Translations under genes and position numbers: made by a program | The notes under the pieces: generated by a model | The model's database searches: none | What the model saw: only the letters and a program-made list of their open reading frames with translations | Told to the model about the DNA's origin: nothing | In this document: piece by piece, positions 1 to 6,109 of the stretch | Numbering within the stretch: position 1 is the stretch's first letter | Layout of the letters: every line of letters starts with the position of its first letter | NCBI GenBank assembly: GCA_026770585.1 | Contig: MU646869.1 | Span: forward strand, 176,682 to 188,201 | Direction of reading: 5' to 3' | DNA length: 11,520 nt | Source of the DNA: Baffinella frigidus | Taxonomy: Eukaryota; Cryptophyceae; Cryptomonadales; Baffinellaceae

Positions 1-141
1 CCTGCGCGAAGAGAAAGCCGAAGCCGGTCTGCTCCACGCACTTGGCGACCGCAGGCCCGTCCAGCTGGACCGAGCACCCGAGCGCCTCCAGGAAGTCCGC
101 ACTCCCAACGTTCCCCGAGGCTGAACGGTTCCCGTGCTTGG
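1..141 (-). CDS. trpD: trpD exon 4, cut by window edge
   Basis: Begins after CCTCTTGCAG with CC, completing the split Ala codon, then reads [15 protein letters not shown] and, near the edge, [11 protein letters not shown]. These are TrpD signatures. GNV replaces the SSK-type residues usually seen just before GSAD; this may mark a lineage. Confidence 0.9.
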
Positions 142-2239
142 CTGCAAGAGGCGGGGGGGTCGTCAGGGCAGGTGGGGAGAGCCGGGGTCGTGATGGGGAT
201 GCGGTTCAAAACCTGTCTGGTGCCAACCGTGTGGGGAGATGCGGGAGAGCAAGCGGCTCGAAACCTGTCTGGTGCCAACCGTGTGGGGTGATGCGGGAGC
301 AAGCGGTTGAACCCCTCTTGCTGCCGCATCCTGCCACATCCCCACAGGCCACACACAAAGCACTCAAGAAGCACAAGGCTCAAAACCTGTCTGCCCTGGG
401 TCTGACCTGTGGGGAAGCGGGGTCGCGGCAGCAACAGGTCCAACCCACTTAGCAGCCACCGGGGGCTTCACAGATACAGTCCATCTAAACTATTTGTACT
501 AGAATCTTATCCATTGCCCTAGAACCTAACCGGAATTCCACCTTGAATTCAAGGTGACAAGGTCTTCGGTCGCTGCTAAGTGGCGTGCGGGGATGCGCGA
601 GGACGAGAGGTTCGAGCCCGGTCTTGATCCCGCATCCAGGGGCTGAGACAACGCTGTCTGGGTTCCGTGGGTGTGGCCTGTGGGGATCTGTGGGGATCTG
701 TGGGGATGCGGGAGCACGAGAGGTTGAATAACCTGTCTGGGTGCCGGCGGCGGCCATGCAGAGAGAAGGTGTGGGGATGCGGGAGCAAGAGGCTGAAACG
801 TGTAGGGGTGCGGGAGCGACACTCGGATCTCTGCAAACCGTTCCAGCCACAACGGTACCGCTGACACACTGAGATTTCCCACCAACCCTCAGAGAAGGAC
901 CAAATCGATTGATTTCGACCTGTTCCCAAAAGTTGATTTCGTACCAAGATTAGGACTTACGTTGATTCGTCGGGGTCGAATCCGACCCCGACGCTCCACA
1001 GATCCGAGGTCTGAAAATCGACGATTTGGTCTTTCCGTGAGGGTTGGTGGTCGTAACCTGTCTGGATGCCGGCGGCGGCCACCGCCATTTATGCTATCTT
1101 AAGGGAGGTTTCTCTCTTATTTTGCTATATTAGCTTCGACATAGCTTTAATATAGGAGACAGCCCACCCCAAGATAGCAAAAACACGGTTTAAATTGAGT
1201 GGCATCGCCTATGAATTTCGTGAACCTGTCTCCATGACGAACCTTCATGCGCGAGGCCACTCAATTTAAACCGTGTTTTCGCTATCTTGGGGTGGGGTTT
1301 CTCCTATATTAAAGCTATGTCGAAGCTAACATAGCAAAATAAGAGAGACATCACCCTTACGATAGCATAACAGGTCGTGAACCTGTCTGGATGCCGGCGG
1401 CGGCCATGACGAGCGCGGCGGCCGTCGAGACGTTGAACGTGTCGAGGCCGTCACCCCCCGTCCCGACGATGTCCATCACGCCCTCGGGGTTCGGCACCAC
1501 GCACGGCGCCGCGAACGAGCGCATGGAGTCAGCGCACGCCGCGACGATGCTGGGGTCCAACTCCCGCGCCTGGACGAGGCGCTCTCGCGTCATGATCAGC
1601 GCTCGCTCTCGCGCCAGGGTTGTGTTTCGTCAGGTGCACGCCTCTCACGCACGTGAGACGGGGAAAGGCCTACGACCGGTCCAACCTGCTCCACGATGCT
1701 CCCTCACTCGCGTCACATGTGCCTCCTGGGCGGGTCGCTGAGAACACGCCGACAGAGTCCACGGCAAGCAATCTTTCCGGTCACGGAAGGAACACGCAGC
1801 CGTGGCCAAGTGCCGAATGCGCTTCGCCGCCTCAACCATGCCATCTGACCCTTTAACACGGACCTCAGGGGTACCCTGGGAATATGGTTCTGGCACCCAG
1901 GGTGAGGCCCCCGCTGCTGAGATGACTGCTGAGATGAGGGGGGCTGGGGCGGGCTGGGGGAGGAAGGAAGATGGGTACCTGGAGCGCAGCGAGGAACGCA
2001 GCGGTCTGCGCGCCCGCCGACGCGCCGGAAAGAAGATCCTTCATCGCCTCCGACGCCTGCTCGGACAACCAACGCTGCGGTTAGCGCTCCGGGTGGCTGC
2101 GGCAATGCTCGGCGCCGCGACGAGGCTAGTTCGGGAGCGGGGAGCGGGCGAGGCGGGAGAACGGGGGAAGGACCTGATCGGGAGATATGGGCTTCCTATC
2201 GATGACCATGGTCTTCACGGCAGCCGCGACGCCAGCCAT
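1..2239 (-). CDS. trpD: Anthranilate phosphoribosyltransferase (TrpD), N-terminal part, four exons, truncated by the window edge
   Basis: TrpD transfers a phosphoribosyl group from PRPP to anthranilate in tryptophan synthesis. Seen: four minus-strand exons, 2239-2174, 2056-1979, 1569-1383 and 141-1, join in frame across GT-AG introns (117, 409 and 1241 nt). The spliced product is about 157 residues. Residues 23-48 end in [10 protein letters not shown], the N-terminal helical domain motif; 81-89 read DIVGTGGDG (PRPP site); 94-98 NVSTA; 112-116 KHGNR; 123-132 [10 protein letters not shown], all in family order. The Ala codon before KHGNR is split G/CC over 1383 and 141, which fixes those splice sites. 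Family members are about 340 residues, so the catalytic C-terminal half lies beyond position 1. The ATG at 2239 gives [12 protein letters not shown] and fits the usual family start; an in-frame TAA lies upstream, but AG acceptors just before the ATG leave open a further exon, for example a plastid transit peptide. No stop or frameshift is seen, so I read it as functional despite the repeat-filled third intron. Confidence 0.9.
209..312 (-). repeat. Two 52-bp intron-like tandem units
   Basis: Units 209-260 and 261-312 are near identical. On the minus strand each begins with a GTT donor-like start after CAGACAG, runs through GCTTGCTCCCGCATC and a C-rich CCCACA, then ends in GGCACCAGACAG, so each has the layout of a miniature intron plus a few exon-like bases. 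Related partial units lie around 300-410 and 590-800. Part of the unit also occurs inverted (about 290-360), giving a hairpin. Confidence 0.7.
445..583 (+). mobile_element. Foldback element, family CCACTTAGCAGC, copy 1
   Basis: Terminal inverted repeats CCACTTAGCAGCCACC at the left and its near complement at the right end (568-583). It contains an 18-bp perfect palindrome around GAATTC at 539-556. A second copy of equal length (139 bp), in opposite orientation and clearly homologous throughout, is at 7122-7260. It has no coding capacity, so it is a non-autonomous MITE-like element. Confidence 0.8.
879..1050. mobile_element. Foldback element with CCACCAACCCTC ends
   Basis: 172 bp. The left arm CCACCAACCCTCAGAGAAGG pairs with the right arm ending GAGGGTTGGTGG, with inner pairing over ACCAAATCG / CGATTTGGT. 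A central hairpin with 11-bp arms is at 968-993. It lies directly against the junction copy at 1048-1081. Confidence 0.75.
1055..1081 (-). repeat. Copy of trpD exon-3 end plus splice donor
   Basis: 27 bases identical to 1380-1406, which span the true exon-3 end and donor; allowing one indel the match extends to 1048/1373. A third copy with one mismatch is at 730-758. Each carries GCCGCCGGC...CAGACAG followed by GTT on the minus strand. Confidence 0.9.
1089..1370. mobile_element. Large foldback element with ~115-bp arms
   Basis: Left arm 1089-1204 and right arm about 1256-1370 are near-perfect inverted copies (ends TTATGCTATC / GATAGCATAA). The loop 1205-1255 contains CGTGAACCTGTCT followed by CCATGACGA, a gapped copy of the trpD exon-3 junction. 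The element sits between two 27-bp exact copies of that junction (1055-1081 and 1380-1406). Confidence 0.85.
1383..1569 (-). CDS. trpD: trpD exon 3 (PRPP-binding GTGGDG and NVSTA motifs)
   Basis: 187 nt (62 codons plus one base), preceded by the acceptor CTCGTCCAG and followed by the donor GTTCAC at 1382. It carries the glycine-rich GTGGDG loop and NVSTA. Its 3' end, the codons for AAAGIQT followed by the donor, is the sequence that recurs several times inside the next intron. Confidence 0.9.
1570..1978 (-). other. trpD intron 2
   Basis: 409-nt intron from the donor GTACCC to the acceptor CTCGTCCAG. It starts with a C-rich, CAG-rich stretch. I see no repeat shared with the rest of the window and no foldback element in it. 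Confidence 0.7.
1979..2056 (-). CDS. trpD: trpD exon 2
   Basis: 26 codons in phase 0, preceded by GAGCAG and followed by the donor GTACCC at 1978. An alternative acceptor (CCGCAG, exon start 2074) also keeps the frame, but the one chosen joins exon 1 without extra residues and best matches the family spacing. Confidence 0.8.
2057..2173 (-). other. trpD intron 1
   Basis: 117-nt intron from GTCCTTCC to GAGCAG. It contains a GCTAAC string about 25 nt before the acceptor that would suit a branch site. Confidence 0.65.
2174..2239 (-). CDS. trpD: trpD exon 1
   Basis: 22 codons from ATG (2239-2237) to CAG (2176-2174), followed by a GT donor at 2173. The reading ends ISPDQ and continues in exon 2 with [11 protein letters not shown], matching the helical start of TrpD proteins. 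The ATG is chosen because it is the first in frame after a TAA; a 5' exon boundary just upstream cannot be excluded. Confidence 0.75.
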
Positions 2240-2431
2240 CCTGAAGCCTGCCTTGCGATCCTGCCCTGGATGAAGATCCTGGCGAGTCACGGCGAGATCA
2301 CCCCTCGTTTAGACCCAATATTCAGGTAAGACCCCTATTTTGGAGGGTTGGCATTGGAGCCATTGATCAGAATATACGCAAAACCTGAAGTTCGGACTCC
2401 GGGATCGGGTGGGGAGGCACATCGACCCACA
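2240..2431. promoter_or_regulatory. Divergent intergenic region between trpD and a candidate plus-strand first exon
   Basis: About 190 bp between the trpD ATG and the ATG at 2432. If both starts are right this holds two divergent promoters. I see no clear TATA box or repeated motif, so the call rests on position only. Confidence 0.25.
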
Positions 2432-2488
2432 ATGAACTTCTTTGCCGGGTTGTGCGAGCCTGTGAGACAGATGTGCGACCCCAAGAAG
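2432..2488 (+). CDS. Candidate first exon, unknown protein
   Basis: Nineteen codons, MNFFAGLCEPVRQMCDPKK, ending in AAG before a good donor GTATGC at 2489. I do not recognise the protein. A possible second exon, 2567-2598 (SAKIPLSELP plus two bases), lies between AAGAG and the donor GTAACG; its acceptor lacks a typical CAG. Its leftover phase would fit an exon starting at 5078 in the PDZ frame, so these may be the 5' exons of the PDZ gene, but the intron would be 2.5 kb and nothing else supports the link. The frame is also open without splicing through 2602. Confidence 0.3.
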
Positions 2489-2602
2489 GTATGCATCGAC
2501 CCCCATTACCCCAACCCCCCCCCGAGCTCCCCCTCTTTGGACTCCTCCCTGTCCCACCGTGAAGAGTCGGCGAAGATTCCACTTTCGGAACTGCCCAGGT
2601 AA

Positions 2603-2944
2603 CGAACGACCTCAGCTAGGAGTGAGGCTGGATGAGTGTGCATTGGCAAAGCTCGGGGATTGATAGGCTCGAATCCCGAACAAGGTTGCAGACTTAGCTG
2701 AACTGGCGGACTCCCGCGGAGCCGCTCTTCGATCAGCGGTGCAATCTTCGCTCTTCGAGCTGCCTATCCTGGAATGATGTTGCGAAGAGAGAGAGAGCGA
2801 GAAAGTGTGTGCGGGTTCCCGGTGGCAGGAGCGATGACTTGTTTGCAGCGAGCGGTGGGTGAACGTGTTGGTGGTGTGTCTCTTGGCAGCCGTCGGAGCC
2901 GGCGATGGAGACGGGTGAGCTAAGGTGCTCTCTCCCGGGTTTCG
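2603..2944. other. Unassigned stretch
   Basis: No recognisable gene. It includes a short GA-rich run near 2787-2807 and a possible small exon at about 2891-2917 between TCTTGGCAG and GGTGAGC, which I cannot tie to a protein. Confidence 0.3.
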
Positions 2945-3023
2945 GGTTGAGGGTTCGGAGGTTGCGTTGAGAGTTGAGGCTTGAGGCTTGAGGCTTGAGG
3001 CTTGAGGTTAGAGGGCTGAGGGC

Positions 3024-3055
<32 letters not shown>

Positions 3056-3090
3056 GGTGTATGGTGTAGGGTTTAGGGTTCAGGGTTCGG
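2945..3090 (+). repeat. Degenerate telomere-like 7-bp array
   Basis: About twenty heptamers, mostly TTGAGGC, then TTGAGGG and CTGAGGG, ending with single TTTAGGG and TTCAGGG units. TTTAGGG is the plant and green-algal telomere unit. The order of variants (a TTGAGGC block, then a TTGAGGG block) shows local amplification instead of a fresh telomere. Confidence 0.75.
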
Positions 3091-3157
3091 AGAAACCAAG
3101 CCTCTTGAACTCCATGGATCAGTGCTCAAACTTGGAAACTTGCAACCGTCGTTCGCA

Positions 3158-3256
3158 CCACGCCAGAGGCCTCGAAACATCCACTTTTGGTATCTTTCTG
3201 CGGAATCCCGAAGGATTGTAAAGTCACCGACGCCAGATCTGGCGTCGATGAGGCAG
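3158..3256 (+). mobile_element. Partial foldback element, CCACGCCAGAG family
   Basis: Begins CCACGCCAGAGGCCTCGAAA and shares CATCCACTTTTG and the inner CGACGCCAG / CTGGCGTCG hairpin with the reverse complement of the complete element at 6461-6586. The far terminal repeat is missing, so this copy is truncated or fused to unrelated sequence. Confidence 0.6.
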
Positions 3257-3525
3257 TCTTATCTCAGAAAACGAGTTCTAAAACTCGTTTTCTTAAGTCA
3301 ATTTTCCTACAAATTTGTCAACTTATGCGGAGAGTAAAGAATAAGTTGACGAATTCGGCAGCACCGTGCATCAAAAACGTAATCCTCGAGGGATTGTCGC
3401 ATCAAAGGATTTCGTCACGGCGAGTATTCCTGAGGAATACGATTTTGGTGTATATCAAGGCTGAGGGGCTGTTCATATTGGCCTTTCGTAGCAGTTACTC
3501 CGCTATATATTCATAATCGGAGCTG
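3257..3525. other. Unassigned AT-rich stretch
   Basis: Contains a hairpin of AAAACGAGTT / AACTCGTTTT at about 3268-3293 and repeated TTGTCAACTTA / AAGTTGAC strings typical of foldback arms elsewhere in the window. A 109-codon open frame crosses it but shows no recognisable features. Confidence 0.3.
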
Positions 3526-3673
3526 ATAGCTATAGATTTGTAAAGTCGCTCGTTTCTGGTACAAATTTTAAAACTATCGACTTTTTATAAAGAAATTGGA
3601 GCCGTTTTTAGTTTTAAATGAGTCGAGTTTGATAATTTGTACCACGAAAGTGACTTTACAAATCTATAGCTAT
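3526..3673. mobile_element. Foldback element, TAGATTYGTAAAGT family, copy 1
   Basis: 148 bp. Ends ATAGCTATAGATT / AATCTATAGCTAT, with arms continuing through GTAAAGTC and TGGTACAAATT. The outermost ATAGCTAT is itself palindromic, so the exact ends and any target duplication are ambiguous. It shares its arms with 4065-4201. Confidence 0.75.
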
Positions 3674-3685
3674 GACCTCCCACTA

Positions 3686-4045
3686 TTAATATAGCCTTAA
3701 GATGCACCAAACTCGCATTGGTGGTCCCCCGACATCGTATTTCTCAGAAGTAGTCTTCCGGATGAGAAAACGTCTTTGATGCACTCCAGAATTCCCTCCT
3801 TTAGGTCCTTTAGGTTTTAATTTCTCCCAACATAGCCCAACGACACGCCGTTCCGTAGAAGAGATCTCTGGTGCGCTGTGGAGCTCCACTGTTATTTCTT
3901 TGACTGCGAACCTTTCAAGCGTTCGTCGTACGTCTTTACTGGACTCCCAAGATTTCGTCGTTGACGAAATCTTGCAGTTATCGGCTGGAAGGCCGATACG
4001 TGCCGATAACTCCGATAAGTTATCTGCTCCCAGCCGATAACCCAA
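3686..4045 (-). other. Open frame of 119 codons, doubtful gene
   Basis: Uninterrupted from an ATG at 4045. The N-terminal part is encoded by short TTATCGG repeats and a 25-bp palindrome (3950-3974), which argues against an old coding sequence. The middle is charged (RRTLERFAVKEITVEL) and does not resemble a family I know. It may be an element-borne or chance frame. Confidence 0.2.
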
Positions 4046-4064
4046 CCCTACTCTAATAGTGATT

Positions 4065-4201
4065 GGATCTGGTTTTAGATTCGTAAAGTGGCTCGTTCTG
4101 GTACAAATAATAAAACTAACGGGGCTATAAGTGACTTGTAGCCCCGTTAGTTTTATTATTTGTACCAGAATGAGCCACTTTACGAATCTAAAATCAGATC
4201 C
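4065..4201. mobile_element. Near-perfect palindromic element, TAGATTYGTAAAGT family, copy 2
   Basis: 137 bp with arms of about 63 bp and almost no loop, ending GGATCTGGTTTTAGATTC / GAATCTAAAATCAGATCC. The few arm mismatches suggest a recent or actively homogenised element. Shares GTAAAGTGGCTCGTTCTGG with 3526-3673. Confidence 0.85.
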
Positions 4202-4272
4202 AGGTACTATGAACTCGTCAATCTCTCGGATCGAGGGAGCGTCGCATTCTCTGAAACGTTTTTACGAATTCT

Positions 4273-4388
4273 AGCGCTGCCTGAGTTTTATTCTGGCTCG
4301 TCCTAAAGCTTTCTATTCACCCTCACGTACTGGACTTCTGCTCGTAAATACTTTTAATGACGAGCCGGAATAAAATTCAGGCAGCGCT
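4273..4388 (+). mobile_element. Foldback element, CTGAGTTTTATTC family, copy 1
   Basis: Terminal repeats AGCGCTGCCTGAGTTTTATT and complement, then GGCTCGTC / GACGAGCC. Homologous along its whole length, in reverse orientation, to 7954-8076 (shared CTTTCTATTC and TCTGCTCGTAAAT). Confidence 0.8.
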
Positions 4389-4439
4389 GGGAAACAATCG
4401 GATTGTTTTTAGAGTTGGTGACGAGGATGTTTTTGCATG

Positions 4440-4653
4440 TACCACTCGAGGCTGGATGACGGAGTATTTTAAATGCAGGGTTGTTAAATTTAGCACCAGT
4501 CACAGGCAGGCTTGGTCACGTTGCTGGGGGAATTCCCCCAGGAACGTGACCAAACGCGATATTTGTGTGAAACTTACTACACAGCGGTGCACTTGTAAAG
4601 GACGTGTAAAGTTAAAACTCTTACAGTAGTCACATTTCCAGCCTCGAGTGGTA
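4440..4653. mobile_element. Foldback element with TACCACTCGAGGCTGGA ends
   Basis: 214 bp with 17-bp perfect terminal repeats. An internal hairpin (4513-4556) pairs TTGGTCACGTT with AACGTGACCAA around a second GGGGGAATTCCCCC palindrome. Confidence 0.75.
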
Positions 4654-4678
4654 GCGCGGCCCCCCTCCCCCGCCTTTC

Positions 4679-4809
4679 GCCACCCTGGAGGCAACTTTTG
4701 GGCAAATCGATAGTTTCTTAAGTCAACTCCCATACAAATGCCACCAGAATCGGGTGGCATCTGTGGGAGATTGACTTAAGATGTGCCCCTGGGTTGCCTC
4801 CAGGGTGGC
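4679..4809. mobile_element. Foldback element with GCCACCCTGGAGGCAAC ends
   Basis: 131 bp with 17-bp perfect terminal repeats and an inner stem TCTTAAGTCAA / TTGACTTAAGA leading to GCCACC / GGGTGGC. Its right end touches the 88-bp direct repeat that starts at 4805. Confidence 0.75.
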
Positions 4810-5087
4810 CTACAGCGTTGTGCAGACAACTAGGCCGCCGACACAATGCAAGAATGGTCAAATTTGATGCACATTTGACCAGGAATGGTCAATCCATTAC
4901 CTTTTCCGTAGGAACCGCCCTATGTGCCTACGGGTTGCCTAGTAGGGGCGTAGGTCTTATCGCTGAGGGGTCATTCAAAATCCCTTCGAAGTCCTCTGTG
5001 TGGCGTACAGCGTTTTGCAGACAACTAGGCCGCCGAAACAACGCCAGAATGGTCAAACTTGATGCACATTTGACCAGGAATGGTCAA
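4805..5087 (+). repeat. 88-bp direct repeat pair just upstream of PDZ exon a
   Basis: Copies 4805-4892 and 5000-5087, offset 195, with few mismatches. Both contain CAGACAACTAGGCCGCCGA and a hairpin TGGTCAAA...TTTGACCA. The second copy runs straight into the PDZ exon. The 107 bp between them includes a CCGTAGG / CCTACGG hairpin. Confidence 0.85.
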
Positions 5088-5206
5088 ACTCACGTGGCGG
5101 CCGCGGCGCCCGAGCCGCTCGTCGGGGTCGGTATCGTCTTCCGAGAGGACAGCCAGAAGGGCAAGGGCCTCTACATTGTCGCCATGGCCAACGGCGGGCC
5201 AGCGCA
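5078..5206 (+). CDS. PDZ exon a
   Basis: GC-rich coding-like sequence between a repeat on the left and AT-richer DNA on the right. It encodes [15 protein letters not shown] followed by [14 protein letters not shown]. The donor is GTGCGACC at 5207. The upstream frame stays open through the 88-bp repeat to 4794, so an unspliced start further left cannot be ruled out. Confidence 0.65.
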
Positions 5207-6066
5207 GTGCGACCCCTCCCCGTTCTCGCGCTGTCTCAGTCTATTTCGGCGTACCTCACCCTATTTTCATCTCGAAAGATAACTGAACCAGTTCCCTAAT
5301 TAGCGTTTTCAGTTACTTACAAGGCCTAATTAGATTTTCTATGTCCGAAGTGATTTCTCCTATTCAACCTCCTATTGAAAAGGAACTGATTCAGTTATCT
5401 TCCGGGATGAATTTGGGCTCACCAGGCCTCTACATCGTGTAGTGTGAACCCTGCCCCCCTGAGGAGGCGAGGTTTCTGATTGTGGGCAGGTCTACTTAGT
5501 GGTCATACGTAGCGAGGAATCAGCCGAGGAGCTTGCTGCTGCCGCCCTCGTGGTAAGCGCCCAAGACACCTTGATTCGTCCCAACTTGCTCCCCCCTGTG
5601 GAGGCGGTCCAGCGCAGTGCGGCGCCACCCCAAAATAGGAGCGTTGGTTAGTACAGGTGAAAAGAGAAAACTAGTTTTGAGAAAGCCGAGGACATATTGG
5701 TACCACCAAACAAAGGCCACGCCATGTCAAAAGTGGGATTTTCGTACACACTCGTTCGCAATAGATGGCTTATCCTGGCACAAATTCTTTTAAAAAACAT
5801 TGTAGCGCCCACGAAGAGCTCCAATTCCCAACACGTTTGGCGTGTTTCCCGGGTAGAATTAACTTGACCTGAAGATTGTGTAGTAAAAATGAAATATCGA
5901 CTTGTGACCTGGCGTGGAAATGCCAACAACGCCCCCCCCCCCCCGCCCGCTCGTTCTAGCACTGTCTCGGTCTGTTTGGGCTCAACCATTTTGGTGAGCC
6001 CGGCTCTTTGGGGCGGGAAAGTTGACGGGTTTGTACCGGAGACCCAGCGAGTCAACTTCTCTCTCC

Positions 6067-6109
<43 letters not shown>

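Larger units (their letters stand above)
142..1382 (-). other. trpD intron 3, repeat-filled
   Basis: 1241-nt GT-AG intron. It contains, from its 5' end, a 282-bp foldback element, a junction copy, a 172-bp foldback element, another junction copy with pyrimidine-rich CATCCCCACAG runs, a 139-bp foldback element, and two 52-bp tandem units. The nonamer-like string CAGACAGGTT (minus strand), identical to the real exon-3/donor junction, occurs near 1056, 731, 385, 263 and 211, apart from the true site. The intron is therefore built partly of copies of its own donor. Confidence 0.8.

Noticed and set aside
42-452. Plus-strand frame of 136 codons
   Set aside because: It is antisense to trpD exon 4 and to intron repeats; residues follow the tandem unit and show no family features.
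485-947. Three overlapping minus-strand frames of about 120 codons
   Set aside because: They read through intron 3 repeats and a foldback element in different frames; the one resemblance, MAAAGTQTG, is a copied exon-3 end.
1802-2329. Longest open frame in the window (175 codons, plus)
   Set aside because: It is the antisense shadow of trpD exons 1 and 2; the minus strand gives a recognisable protein.
2945-3090. True chromosome end
   Set aside because: Sequence continues on both sides and the units are too variable; kept only as a telomere-like array.
3187-3516. Plus-strand frame of 109 codons
   Set aside because: Overlaps a truncated foldback element and hairpins; no recognisable motif.
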